Shown here one piece after another: positions 18,162 through 27,180 of a stretch of DNA of 64,000 bases. The stretch lies in NCBI GenBank assembly GCA_031374935.1, contig JANMHB010000052.1, positions 42,825-106,824 of the forward strand. The letters run 5' to 3'. The notes under the pieces are model-generated. The model ran no database searches, was not told where the DNA came from, and was given only the letters and a program-made list of their open reading frames with translations. The stretch is from JACMLX01 sp031374935. GTDB lineage: Bacteria; Gemmatimonadota; Gemmatimonadetes; Gemmatimonadales; Gemmatimonadaceae. Each line of letters opens with the position of its first letter. The stretch's first letter is position 1. The position numbers were made by a program, and so were the translations under genes.

Positions 18162-19291
18162 CACTGCACGCCCGCCTTCACAGCTGCCGCAACCTGCTCG
18201 ACTTCATCACGCGTGAGTTCGGGAAACATTGGCAGCGACAGGATGCGGCCGGCCAGATCTTCCGTGACCGGAAGCGCACCGCGGCTGTAGCCAAGGTTGG
18301 AGAACGCCGGCTGGAGATACGCTGGTGTGGGATAGTGTACGTCGCACCCGATGCCACACACACCCAGATGCGCGCGAAGTGCGTCTCGCTTTTCGCGCGT
18401 TGGGAGCGTGACCACATAGAGATGATAGGTGTGTCCGGGTTCGTCCGGCGGGAGCGTCATCGGGAGGTCGGTGAGCAATTCTGCGTACCACGTGGCGCGT
18501 TCGCGGCGTGCGCGTGTGGCGCCCGCCAGGCGCGGCAGCTTCACCCGGAGCAGGGCCGCCTGCAGTTCATCGAGGCGGGAGTTGCGCCCGTGTGTGTCCA
18601 CGGCGTTGTACTTCTCCTGCCATCCATACATCCTGAGGCGTCGAAGGCGTTCGGTCAGCAGATCGTCGGTGCTGACCACGGCACCGGCATCACCCAACGC
18701 ACCAAGGTTTTTCGACGGGTAGAAGCTGAAACAGGCGCTGATCCCCCAAGCGCCGACGCTTCGTGCCTGACCAGCGTCATCCGGTGCGAAGCTCCCCACG
18801 GCCTGCGCGGCATCCTCGACGACTGGAATGCCGTGATGGCGCGCGATGGCGCAGATCGCCGCCATGTCTGCCGGGCGCCCGAAGAGATGGACGGGAATGA
18901 TCGCCTTGGTACGCGGCGAAATCGCTGCCTCGAGCGCAGTCGGGCTCATGGTCTGGCGGTCCACGTCGACATCCACCAGGACCGGCGTCGCACCGGCCTG
19001 CATGATCGCCGCGACCTGATACATGCATGCGTTTGCGACAGTGACCACTTCGTCGGCGGCACCCACATCCAGCGCTGCCAGTGCCAGATACAGCGCCTCG
19101 GCCCCGCTGGCAACGCCGACCGTGTGCGCCACGCCGCAGAGCGACGCAAACTCACGCTCGAAGGCCGCGACTTCCGGGCCCAGGACAAACCAGCCGCTCT
19201 TCAGCACGCGCGCAAACGCGCTCCCGAGTTCTTCGCTGTATCCGAGATGTGCGCGCGTGAGGTCACCGAAGGGGACACGGAGTTCCGGCAT
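18161..19291 (-). CDS. DegT/DnrJ/EryC1/StrS-family aminotransferase
   Basis: 376 residues, normal for the family. The PLP-binding lysine is K194 in FSFYPSKNLGALGD, and the ring-stacking acidic residue is D160 in PVVEDAAQAVG. GVASGAEALYLALAALDVG near residue 59 is the typical phosphate-binding start. These enzymes transaminate a keto-sugar nucleotide using glutamate, making aminosugars for O-antigen, capsule or glycoconjugates. The start ATG at 19291 gives the usual N-terminus (MPELRVPFGDLTRAHLG). It is the first gene of a two-gene operon with the epimerase, whose ATG overlaps this stop. Confidence 0.95.
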   Translation of the reverse strand: MPELRVPFGDLTRAHLGYSEELGSAFARVLKSGWFVLGPEVAAFEREFASLCGVAHTVGVASGAEALYLALAALDVGAADEVVTVANACMYQVAAIMQAGATPVLVDVDVDRQTMSPTALEAAISPRTKAIIPVHLFGRPADMAAICAIARHHGIPVVEDAAQAVGSFAPDDAGQARSVGAWGISACFSFYPSKNLGALGDAGAVVSTDDLLTERLRRLRMYGWQEKYNAVDTHGRNSRLDELQAALLRVKLPRLAGATRARRERATWYAELLTDLPMTLPPDEPGHTYHLYVVTLPTREKRDALRAHLGVCGIGCDVHYPTPAYLQPAFSNLGYSRGALPVTEDLAGRILSLPMFPELTRDEVEQVAAAVKAGVQ

Positions 19292-19733
19292 TGAGTACGC
19301 TACCTCGCCTCGTTCGATCGGTGGTGACCTCTTTCTTCATGCCCCGCACCCGCCGTACGAGATGAGGGCTGTCCCGGGGCACGCCGCAATGCGACACCAC
19401 AAGACGTGCCTTGGGCCCGGAGGGTCGCAGATCGCGCTGCGGCGGGACCGCCGTCGTGGTGAAGCCGATGAAGTCAGGATGCTCAGTCGAGCAACGCCAG
19501 AACGCGCAAACGCCAAAGACGGAAAAGTATACCCTGCTCACAGCCCATGAAGCCCGAGTGCGGGGGGATGCGCCGACGCCGCCAATCCGGGCGTCCCTCA
19601 CATGATCAGGCCGCTCCCTTCTGTCGCGCCGGCCGATTGCCGTTTTCCGGGTGCCTGTTTAAGGTTAGACTGCCCTTGCTTCCAGATCCGATCTAATAGA
19701 TCACATCCACCTCGCTGAGGGCGCTTGAACACG
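19292..19733. other. Divergent intergenic region of the polysaccharide genes
   Basis: 442 bases, less GC-rich than the flanks. It holds a promoter-like pair at 19637-19665 for the plus-strand genes and a small palindrome, GATC-TAATA-GATC, near 19688-19702. No gene is evident. Confidence 0.5.
19637..19665 (+). promoter_or_regulatory. Putative sigma-70-type promoter for the methyltransferase gene
   Basis: TTGCCG (19637-19642) and TAAGGT (19660-19665) are separated by 17 bases, about 70 bases before the methyltransferase start, in a locally AT-richer stretch. Consensus match only. Confidence 0.4.
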
Positions 19734-20621
19734 ATGAACCTGCGCGCAGCATTCGAGCGCGTCGTGCCCCGGCGGGCTCGCCGCATGATCAAACGCGTGC
19801 TGTATCATCCGGTCCTGCACTCCCGGTTCAAGCACCTGATCGAGTACGAGTACATCCCGCAGGGGTGGGCGCTGACGCAGACGGATCCGGCGCTCAAGGG
19901 ATGGAACGTCGAGACAATCCTCGAGATCTACAAGGACAAGTGGCCTGCGTTTGTGCGGCAGGTTGACGGAAACCGTCCGCTCGGCGTGGCACACGAGGGC
20001 GGTCTGAACGAGGGTGTGGATCTGCTCGCGCACAACACCATGCTGTGCTTCGCCTACGCGCTGCTGGAGGCGTGTCGGGAAAAACGGTCGATTTCGATGC
20101 TCGACTGGGGCGGCGGCATTGGCCACTATCTGCTGATCAGCCGGAACATCGTCCCGCGCGTCGACATCGACTATCACTGCAAGGATGTCCCCGTGTTCGT
20201 CGAGCATGGGAAGACACTGTTCCCGGATGCACATTTCACGACGGATGATCGCTGTCTCGACCGCACGTACGACTTTGTGCTGGTCAGTGGCGCGATGCAC
20301 TACTCGACGGACTGGAAGCTGATGGTCCGACAGCTCGCGGGCGCAACCGTCGGGCACCTGTTCATCACCCGACTGCCGACGGTGGTGCGCAGCCCATCCT
20401 ATGTCTTTGTCCAGCGCCCATACTCGTACGGCTACAACACCGAGTACCTGGGATGGTGCCTGAATCGCGATGAGCTGCTCAGCAGCTTCTCGGATGCCGG
20501 CCTCGAACTCGTTCGTGAGTTCGTGACTGGTGAGCAGCCAAACATCGACAGGGCCCCGGAGCAACCGCTCTACCGGGGCTTCCTGCTGCGGCCCCGCGTT
20601 GCACAGAGTCTTCCGGCCTGA
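19734..20621 (+). CDS. Methyltransferase, TIGR04325-like
   Basis: 295 residues from the ATG at 19734. A TTG at 19725 in the same frame is closer to the GAGGG at 19717-19721 and remains possible. The N-terminus is basic (MNLRAAFERVVPRRARRMIK). The SAM-binding motif I is SMLDWGGGIGHYLL (about residue 121), with a further conserved stretch YDFVLVSGAMHYSTDWKLM at motif IV. This pattern, with 'LDWGGG' rather than 'LDLGCG', fits the TIGR04325 methyltransferases found in polysaccharide loci. It stands upstream of a GT4 gene and divergent from the aminotransferase/epimerase operon, so modification of a surface glycan is likely. Confidence 0.75.
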   Translation: MNLRAAFERVVPRRARRMIKRVLYHPVLHSRFKHLIEYEYIPQGWALTQTDPALKGWNVETILEIYKDKWPAFVRQVDGNRPLGVAHEGGLNEGVDLLAHNTMLCFAYALLEACREKRSISMLDWGGGIGHYLLISRNIVPRVDIDYHCKDVPVFVEHGKTLFPDAHFTTDDRCLDRTYDFVLVSGAMHYSTDWKLMVRQLAGATVGHLFITRLPTVVRSPSYVFVQRPYSYGYNTEYLGWCLNRDELLSSFSDAGLELVREFVTGEQPNIDRAPEQPLYRGFLLRPRVAQSLPA

Positions 20622-20744
20622 AGCATTCGTGCTCGCCTTCGCCGCGTCGACCGCCCGGCTTTGTCGACTCACGTTCCTCACGTGCTCAGCGCGTCGTGCT
20701 GACGGACGCACGATGTGGAGTCCGGGCCGTGTGATGGAGGCGCA

Positions 20745-22004
20745 GTGCGCACGGCGCTAGAAGCGACGGTCGCCGGCAGTGTGAGCCAGTCGACGATCCG
20801 GATCCCGGAGAAGGGGGCCGCCCGGCGGGTCGCGGTCGTGTACGAAGGCGTCGAATACGGCGGCACCGAGGAATACATCCTGATGAAGATGCGGCACCTC
20901 GATCAGCGGCGATACCAGCCGATCGTCGTGATGACGGCATCCAACTTTCAGCACTGCCCTCCCCGATTCCTTGAGCGACTGCAGGAATTGCAGTTCCCGG
21001 TGGTCTTTCCACTCGAAGAACATCAGGTCCGGCCACGCGGGGTGCTGCGACGCATCGTGCACCTGAGCCGCGTCTTCCGGGAGATGTCGGTAGATGTCGT
21101 GCACATTCACACGCAGCAGCCGCATGGCGGCCGCGTGGCAACACTCGCCGCCCGACTGGCGAAAGTAGGCGCGGTGTTCCGCAGCGAGCATCTGCCGCCC
21201 TCGTCGAACATGACGCCGCTGCTGCGCTACACGGTCAAGCCGTTCGACGCCCTGACCAACCTGATCATCTCCGGTTCGGACTCGTGCCGCGAGGAACACC
21301 TGTCGCTGCTGGGTCGGAATCCGCGCAAGGCGATCCGGCTGTACTACGGCATCGAGCTCTCGCGATTCTCTTCGCACCACGATGTGACCGCCGCGAAACG
21401 AAGGCTCGGCCTCGATCCGGCGACACCGACGATCGGGATGATCGCACGGCTCTCGCCCGAGAAAGGCCACGTGTTTCTCATTGCGGCGGCGTCACTGCTG
21501 CTTCAGCAGTATGGGGCGGTCAACTTCATGCTCGTTGGCGACGGTACCCTCCTCGAAGCGTTGCAGAAGCAGGCGGCGGACCTCGGCATTGCAGACCGTA
21601 TGCATTTCCTCGGCTTCGCAACCGATACCGTGCCGTACATCGCGGCGATGGACATCACCGTCATGTCATCGATCAGCGAAGGCATTTCGTTGTCGATGCT
21701 TGAATCCATGGCGATGGCAAAGCCGGTGGTGTCGACCGATGAACCGAGTTTCATGGAAACCGTGATCGACGGAGAGAGTGGCGTTATCGTCCAGCGCGAG
21801 AACCCGTCTTCATTGGCGGCGGGATTGCTCCGGGTCCTCCGCGACCCCGCGAATGCAGAGCAACTGGGTCGCGGCGCGCATGCTCGCGTCCACGACCTGT
21901 TCAACATCGAAACGAACGTCCGCCTGCTGAGCGATCATTATGACGAGGCGCTTTCGGACCGGTCGCGCCAGGTGAGACCAGGTGTGACCGCGCACCGGCG
22001 CTGA
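20745..22004 (+). CDS. Glycosyltransferase family 4 (GT-B, group 1)
   Basis: 419 residues from a GTG at 20745 that follows GGAGG (20736-20740) by 4 bases; an upstream in-frame GTG at 20715 is also possible. The N-terminal acceptor domain starts RRVAVVYEGVEYGGTEEYIL, with the glycine loop usual in GT4. The C-terminal donor domain begins IGMIARLSPEKGHVFLIAAA. It carries VGDGTLLEALQKQAADLGI and the EX7E motif region SSISEGISLSMLESMAMAKP, then VSTDEPSFMETVIDGESGVI. GT4 enzymes are retaining transferases that use sugar nucleotides at the cytoplasmic face of the membrane. It closes the polysaccharide cluster. Confidence 0.95.
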   Translation: MRTALEATVAGSVSQSTIRIPEKGAARRVAVVYEGVEYGGTEEYILMKMRHLDQRRYQPIVVMTASNFQHCPPRFLERLQELQFPVVFPLEEHQVRPRGVLRRIVHLSRVFREMSVDVVHIHTQQPHGGRVATLAARLAKVGAVFRSEHLPPSSNMTPLLRYTVKPFDALTNLIISGSDSCREEHLSLLGRNPRKAIRLYYGIELSRFSSHHDVTAAKRRLGLDPATPTIGMIARLSPEKGHVFLIAAASLLLQQYGAVNFMLVGDGTLLEALQKQAADLGIADRMHFLGFATDTVPYIAAMDITVMSSISEGISLSMLESMAMAKPVVSTDEPSFMETVIDGESGVIVQRENPSSLAAGLLRVLRDPANAEQLGRGAHARVHDLFNIETNVRLLSDHYDEALSDRSRQVRPGVTAHRR

Positions 22005-22442
22005 CACGCGCCGCGCCGCCCCGCGTGGCTGTGGCAGCGCTGCTCGCACGCTGGGTCCTAGCGATACGGCACGGATCAGTGTATCGAGCGAGTCACGCGG
22101 GGTACTCCGCGCCATGACGGACGCCGGTATGCTGGTGCAGCGAACGGCGGGAGCACCGCGACCTGTCCCCTGGAGCGGACGGCGCGACATGAGTGGACTG
22201 CGCGGTCGTCGGTTACATTCGCAGAACATGGTCATCGGCTCCTGCGACGACGGACAGGCCCATGCGGCAGCGGGTCGCAACGCGCATCAGCGACACGTTG
22301 CCGTTGCTCGTGATCGCCACAGCAAGCGTGTTCGTCGCCTCGTCGGCGAGACTGCGCGACGATGACATCTCTCGGCCCTCACGCTAAACTTGCTTCCTGC
22401 GTGACTGCCGCCACGATCATCACCCGAGACCAAGAGTCATCC
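22005..22442. other. Intergenic region, no supported gene
   Basis: 438 bases between the glycosyltransferase and the PH-domain gene. The only recognisable element is the promoter-like pair at 22362-22390. Short open frames here have no ribosome-binding site or similarity I can name. Confidence 0.5.
22362..22390 (+). promoter_or_regulatory. Putative sigma-70-type promoter for the YvbH-like gene
   Basis: ATGACA (22362-22367; 5 of 6 bases of TTGACA) and TAAACT (22385-22390) have a 17-base spacer, leaving a leader of about 45 bases before the ATG at 22443. Confidence 0.5.
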
Positions 22443-23051
22443 ATGTTCAGGAAGTTTGCCGCTGAAGCGCTGGGCCTGAGTGACATCGGCGTCATCGTCG
22501 CCCCGAAGGATTTCGACAAGGTCGACGCCGATGACTACCTCTTTCACGAAGACAAGGAAAAGATCTATTTCCTCATCAAGTCGAAGAAGGACGAATACTG
22601 CTTCACCAATCTGGCCCTCGTCCATGTGGACGGCGACTCGGCGATCTCCAGCAAGCGCAGCATCAAGCGGTACGATTACGCGCACAGCACCATCGCCGAC
22701 GTCACCATCGAGACGGCCGGCACCATCGATCTCGACATCGAGCTCAAGTTCACGATTGCCGGCAAGCCATTCAGCGTCGATGTCCGCAAGGACCACCTGG
22801 AGTCGCTCAAGGACATCTACAAGGCGCTGTACACCATTGGCAAGCTGCAGTACGCTGACGAGGTCGGCCGCACCCATGCGGTGCAGGCGGCGTCCGTGCT
22901 TGGCACCATGATCAAGTTGAACGGGGCACTCGACCCTGCCGCGGTGACGGCGCACTACAGCGCGGTCCTGGCCGCCATGAACGCGGCGGTGCTCGACCAA
23001 CACATGCGCAAGGATTTCAGCGCCGTGTTCGAGAAGTTCATTCACGCATAG
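22443..23051 (+). CDS. YvbH-like bacterial PH-domain protein
   Basis: 202 residues from the ATG at 22443 (MFRKFAAEALGLSDIGVIVA). The first 125 residues closely follow the Bacillus YvbH family as I remember it: FDKVDADDYLFHEDKEKIYF, LIKSKKDEYCFTNLALVHVD, GDSAISSKRSIKRYDYAHST, then TAGTIDLDIELKF. This is a PH-like beta-barrel of unknown function. The remaining 75 residues (LQYADEVGRTHAVQAASVLG ... MRKDFSAVFEKFIHA) are helical. No signal peptide; soluble and cytoplasmic. It is a single gene with its own promoter-like site. Confidence 0.8.
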   Translation: MFRKFAAEALGLSDIGVIVAPKDFDKVDADDYLFHEDKEKIYFLIKSKKDEYCFTNLALVHVDGDSAISSKRSIKRYDYAHSTIADVTIETAGTIDLDIELKFTIAGKPFSVDVRKDHLESLKDIYKALYTIGKLQYADEVGRTHAVQAASVLGTMIKLNGALDPAAVTAHYSAVLAAMNAAVLDQHMRKDFSAVFEKFIHA

Positions 23052-23228
23052 ACCTGCGGCGCGCACGAACGGCGAATCCGGGCACACCGCGCAACGAAAC
23101 GGCGACGTCTCGCGTAGTCAGCTGAGCTCCGGTGGCCGGCCGGAGACCGGCGACGTGCCATTCTCATCCTGCGGCATCAAGACGTGCGGCTTCCACGGGC
23201 TGTGCACGTGCCAAGAAGAGGTGTGGGT

Positions 23229-25310
23229 TTGAAGGTGACGCATGATCCGCGACCGTTGCGCTTTGCGAATTCGGATACGCGTCAGTGGGTGATGGTCGGC
23301 GCCGGGCTGTCCGGCGCCGGCTACGCGCTGCTCTTCGGTGTGACGGTTGTTGCTGCCGGCTGGGCCGGTGTGCTCTTCCGGCTACCCCTCCTTTTCGCGG
23401 CATTCGGCTGTCTGCTCGGCTACGCGATGGCCGCACGAAACCGGGTGCATGTCGGTGGGATGGTGGCGTTGGGCGCCGTGTGGCTGCAGGCCCACTACTC
23501 ACTGTTCACGCTGCGCGAGTTCCCGTCACCATCACTCCTGGCGTCGCCGGTGCTGCTCGTCGCCGCCACGCTGCTGCTGTCGCAGCGCGGCTCACGAATC
23601 TTTGGCGTTGCGACCATCGTGATGCCGTGGCTGACGGCCATCTTCGGCGAAATTGGGCGGGCCAACGGGCTCACGGCGCCAGCATTCTTCTGGCTCGCCA
23701 CGCACACCGTCGCGATGCTGGTGCTCTGGTCGATCGTCACGCTCGGCTTCTCGGTGCTCGATCGCGCCTTCCAGAAAGTCAGTGACAAGGAGCGGGCGTT
23801 GTCGGAGACCATCAGCACCTCGCCCGACGGCATCCTCGTGATCGACGCCGACTCGACCGTGCTGGTGACGAATCCCGCCGCCGAACGACTGCTCGGCGCC
23901 CCGGGCGCGGAGTGGATCGGCCGCCCGCTCGCACTCGTCCTCGAGAGCATCAGCACGCCTGGTGACCCATCGCGGCAGCTGGATCCGGCGTGCAGCGACA
24001 TGGATCCATCGCACGTGTGGTCGGTCGCGCGTCGCGACGGCAGTCGCTCCGATGTCGAAGTCAGCAGCCGTGCGATGGATGGTGGCCGGCGTCAGCTCGT
24101 GCTGCACGATGTGTCGGAGCGCGTCAAGGCCGAGGAGGCGCGCCGCGAGATGGAAGTGCGCCTGTCGCATGCTCAACGCCTCGAGGCCGTTGGCGGGCTG
24201 GCCGGAGGCATCGCACACGACTTCAACAATATCCTCACGATCGTCGGCGCATCCGCCGAAGTGCTCCGGGCAGACATCTCGGACGAGCGGTACGCGCCGC
24301 TGCTCGACGACATCCTGTCGGCGCAGGAACGTGGCGCCACACTCACGCGCCAGCTGCTCGCATTTGCCCGCCGCGAAGTGGTACAGCCACGGGTCTTCGA
24401 TCTCTCGACGCAGGTGCTTTCGTTGCGCCCGTTGCTGCAGCGGGTGGCCGGTGAGCTGGCGCGACTCTCGTGCGACGCACAGCCCGACTGCCGGATCCGG
24501 GCCGATGTCGGGCAATTGGAGCAGGCGCTCGTCAATCTCGTGACCAATGCCCGGGATGCGATGCCCGACGGCGGCAGTTGTTCGGTGTCGGTCGCGCGCG
24601 TGCATCAGGATGACGGTGAGACGTGGGTGCGCCTGGCGGTGAGTGACACGGGCGTCGGCATGGACGAGACGACTCGCGCGCGCGCCTTCGATCCATTCTT
24701 CACCACCAAGCCCAGAGGGCGCGGCACGGGGCTCGGGCTCGCCTCGGTGCACGGCATCGCGAGCCAGAACGGCGGCCGGGCGTGCATCGAGTCGTCCCGA
24801 GGCAAGGGAACGACCGTCGTGCTGGAATTTCCGTTCGCTGACGCAGCGGTCGGTGTGGCGACGGCACGGCCACTGTTGCCTGCTGACTCCGGGCGCGCGA
24901 CGATCCTGCTGGCCGAGGATGATGATGGCACCCGAGCGGTGGTCGCGCGCGTGCTGCAGCGGCTGGGCTACGCGGTGCTGCTTGCGCCAGACGGCCTGCA
25001 GGCGCTGCGCCTGGCCGAAGTGCACGGCGGTGAGATCGACCTGCTGCTCACCGATGTGATGATGCCGGGATTGACGGGGCCGCAGCTGGCGGCTCGTCTG
25101 CACGCGGTGCAGCCCGGTATCCCGGTGCTCTACATGTCGGGCTATCCTGAAGACGCCCTGAGTGAGGTGGCAAGCCTGCAGATCGAGACCGACTTCATCG
25201 CCAAGCCTTTTGCCAATGCAGCGCTTGCGTCACGGGTTGCAGCCAAGCTCTCGATCAGCGCCGACCGCGACGCGATCCCGAGGTGGGATCGGGCTCTCGC
25301 TCGCGAATGA
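23229..25310 (+). CDS. Hybrid sensor histidine kinase (membrane sensor, PAS, HisKA, HATPase, receiver)
   Basis: 693 residues if translation starts at the TTG at 23229, placed 6 bases after AAGAGG; the frame is open to a GTG at 23184. About five to six membrane segments occupy residues 15-175 (VMVGAGLSGAGYALLFGVTV; VLFRLPLLFAAFGCLLGYAM; LLASPVLLVAATLLLS). A PAS domain follows (about 190-300; DGILVIDADSTVLVTNPAAE). Then come HisKA with H330 in GGIAHDFNNIL and HATPase with NLVTNARDAMPDGG, DTGVGMD and GRGTGLGLASVHG. A receiver domain has phospho-acceptor D609 in DLLLTDVMMPG. The internal receiver and NtrB-like 'HDFNN' H-box are typical of hybrid kinases; no separate response regulator lies beside it. 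Confidence 0.95.
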   Translation: MKVTHDPRPLRFANSDTRQWVMVGAGLSGAGYALLFGVTVVAAGWAGVLFRLPLLFAAFGCLLGYAMAARNRVHVGGMVALGAVWLQAHYSLFTLREFPSPSLLASPVLLVAATLLLSQRGSRIFGVATIVMPWLTAIFGEIGRANGLTAPAFFWLATHTVAMLVLWSIVTLGFSVLDRAFQKVSDKERALSETISTSPDGILVIDADSTVLVTNPAAERLLGAPGAEWIGRPLALVLESISTPGDPSRQLDPACSDMDPSHVWSVARRDGSRSDVEVSSRAMDGGRRQLVLHDVSERVKAEEARREMEVRLSHAQRLEAVGGLAGGIAHDFNNILTIVGASAEVLRADISDERYAPLLDDILSAQERGATLTRQLLAFARREVVQPRVFDLSTQVLSLRPLLQRVAGELARLSCDAQPDCRIRADVGQLEQALVNLVTNARDAMPDGGSCSVSVARVHQDDGETWVRLAVSDTGVGMDETTRARAFDPFFTTKPRGRGTGLGLASVHGIASQNGGRACIESSRGKGTTVVLEFPFADAAVGVATARPLLPADSGRATILLAEDDDGTRAVVARVLQRLGYAVLLAPDGLQALRLAEVHGGEIDLLLTDVMMPGLTGPQLAARLHAVQPGIPVLYMSGYPEDALSEVASLQIETDFIAKPFANAALASRVAAKLSISADRDAIPRWDRALARE

Positions 25311-25379
25311 TCTGCACCTCGTCACCGCGTGTGACAAAGCCGGCGTACGATCACGCCTCGGAGTGCAGCGGCGGCACAA

Positions 25380-25907
25380 TCACTGCACGCCAAGCACGTC
25401 CACATCGAAGACGAGTGTCGCATTTGCAGGAATCGGCCCAGAGCCCCGGCTGCCGTAGCCGAGTGCGGAACCGATCACGAGCCTGCGCTTGCCGCCCACC
25501 TTCATGCCGACGACACCCTGATCCCAACCGGCGATCACCTGACCGATGCCAAGCGTGAAGGTGAATGCCGGGCCTCCCACATTCGAATCGAAGCGGCTGC
25601 CGTTGACGAGCCACCCGGAGTACGTCACACGAATCGTCCGTCCGGAGCTGGCATCCGCACCGGTACCGACCACCAGATCCTGCACGTACAGGTTGTCGCT
25701 CCGCTTGGTCATGGTCGCGATGTTCACGCCCAGCGCGCTGTTGAATGTCTCGAGCGCCGGGTTCGACGGAGCGCCGGGGGCCGTACTCTCGCTCCCGCAG
25801 GCACTCAGAAGGGTGGACGCGGCGATGATCGGCACAAGCAGGGCGCGGCGTGCGCCAGAGAGCGCGCGACCGGCCGCTGACGGCAGGAACCGGAGTGTGA
25901 AAGGCAC
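25380..25907 (-). CDS. FKBP-type peptidyl-prolyl cis-trans isomerase lipoprotein
   Basis: About 175 residues from a GTG at 25907. The frame is open further up and no clear ribosome-binding site was found, so the start is uncertain. The leader ends IIAASTLLSAC, a lipobox, so the enzyme is probably a periplasmic lipoprotein. The FKBP domain contains VTYSGWLVNGSRFDSNVGGP, FTLGIGQVIAGWDQGVVGMK, VGGKRRLVIGSALGYGSRG and a final strand ATLVFDVDVLGVQ, the full core of the fold with the aromatic pocket residues. Role: folding of exported proteins by prolyl isomerisation. Convergent with the histidine kinase. Confidence 0.88.
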   Translation of the reverse strand: MPFTLRFLPSAAGRALSGARRALLVPIIAASTLLSACGSESTAPGAPSNPALETFNSALGVNIATMTKRSDNLYVQDLVVGTGADASSGRTIRVTYSGWLVNGSRFDSNVGGPAFTFTLGIGQVIAGWDQGVVGMKVGGKRRLVIGSALGYGSRGSGPIPANATLVFDVDVLGVQ

Positions 25908-26109
25908 AGTCGTCGGAGAGGAAGGATCGGCAGGAAAAGGTCGAAGGTGCGGGAGATCTCTCGCCGCCCATTGAGGTGCAGGATAACACGCCGTCGCATT
26001 TCGGGCGACGTTCACAATGGTTGCTTCACCTGACGGTGGGGGGATACGCCGGAGAGTTCCGCGTGCGTCATCGCGCCGGCTGCATCTCAGAGAACACAGC
26101 GGCTGCACT

Positions 26110-26871
26110 TCAGCCAGGCAGCGCACTCCGAGCCGTCCGCGCGCCGTACCGCGCCGCGATCATCGGGCGAATGATCAGTGCCATGACGTCGATGAATGCA
26201 TGTGTCACCATGGCGTTCGCGATCGATCCGGACTTCAGGTACACAAGCGTCAGCATACCGCCCGCGAACATGGTCGCGAGTACGCCCTTCCAGCCTTGGT
26301 ACCAGTGGATGAGGCCGAAGACGAGTATGGCGACTGCCCAGCTGATTGCCGGCGAGCCGGTCACGGTCGTCAGCAGCAGCGGCAGCGCGAGACGAAAGAA
26401 GAGCTCCTCGGAAAAACCGGCATTCAGACAGAGCGGCAGCGCCGCCAGCATCTCTGATCCGTTGCGTGGAATCAGGGGTTCGATATCGCCGATCACCGGC
26501 GTCACCATCTTGGCGATGCGACGCCTGGTGGTGGCGATCAGGATGAGGATACCGATCGAAAAGCCGAGCATCATCCCCATGCGCTCATCGGCCGAGCCGG
26601 CGCCAGAGCGGGTGTCCGACTGCAGCGCAGATGCCAGCGGTGCGAACTCGATCGGGAACACGAAGAGTGCATCGAAGCGACCGATCAGTCCGAGCGAAAT
26701 GACCGAGGCGCCCGTCAGGAACGTCAGACTTTGCAGGGTCCAGCGCCAGTAGAAAGCGCGCCGCGCACCGCTTTCCGTCGCCTGCCGGAAGACGCGATAC
26801 TGCCGCGTGTCGTTCACCGTCCAGACTGCGACACCAGCAAGGACAGTCAACAGCCAGATCGCTGCGGCCAT
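26110..26871 (-). CDS. CPBP-family intramembrane metalloprotease (CAAX-protease-like)
   Basis: 253 residues from the ATG at 26871, preceded by CGGAG. About six to seven membrane segments. The family motifs are complete: EELFFR (E155, E156, R160), FGLIHW (H189) and the fourth motif HAFID (H224, D228). The family (also called ABI/Rce1-like) includes prenyl-protein proteases and bacterial bacteriocin self-immunity proteins; the substrate is unknown here. It is divergent from a membrane-protein/regulator pair, and the shared intergenic region contains an 8-bp palindrome plus a third half-site (26910-26943), so the regulator may control both. Confidence 0.9.
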   Translation of the reverse strand: MAAAIWLLTVLAGVAVWTVNDTRQYRVFRQATESGARRAFYWRWTLQSLTFLTGASVISLGLIGRFDALFVFPIEFAPLASALQSDTRSGAGSADERMGMMLGFSIGILILIATTRRRIAKMVTPVIGDIEPLIPRNGSEMLAALPLCLNAGFSEELFFRLALPLLLTTVTGSPAISWAVAILVFGLIHWYQGWKGVLATMFAGGMLTLVYLKSGSIANAMVTHAFIDVMALIIRPMIAARYGARTARSALPG

Positions 26872-26909
26872 GCACACACTCTCCGAGAGGATGAGGACAC
26901 CGGTACGGT

Positions 26910-26943
26910 CACTTTCCGATCTGGAAAGTGGGCATCACTTTCC
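26910..26943. promoter_or_regulatory. Palindromic operator with an extra half-site
   Basis: CACTTTCC (26910-26917), GATCT, GGAAAGTG (26923-26930) form a perfect 8-bp inverted repeat with a 5-base spacer. A third copy, CACTTTCC, lies at 26936-26943 in direct orientation. The element is in the 309-base divergent region between the CPBP protease (minus) and the membrane protein/winged-helix regulator pair (plus). It has the size and symmetry of a dimeric winged-helix binding site. The rest of this intergenic region shows nothing recognisable. Confidence 0.6.
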
Positions 26944-27180
26944 AGGTTGTCAAGTCATAGGCTGCACACGTCGGGCGGGTAGAGGGGGTGCGCCGGAGGC
27001 TACGCCGCAGCGGCGCGGTCACACGAGGGGCGCGCCCGCCGCTGATGGAGCGCTCGACCCGCTACCTTCCCTGCCGTCGGTCACCGGCGCGTTTGTCGAT
27101 CGATTGCTGACGACTGGTCGCGCCGCGCCCCGGCCCCCACACCGATGGAGAGTCAGGTCAGCAGGATGAGGGAGGCACGC

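Noticed and set aside
23592..25103. 503-codon minus-strand frame opposite the histidine kinase
   Set aside because: Antisense shadow; the plus strand has complete HisKA, HATPase and receiver motifs.
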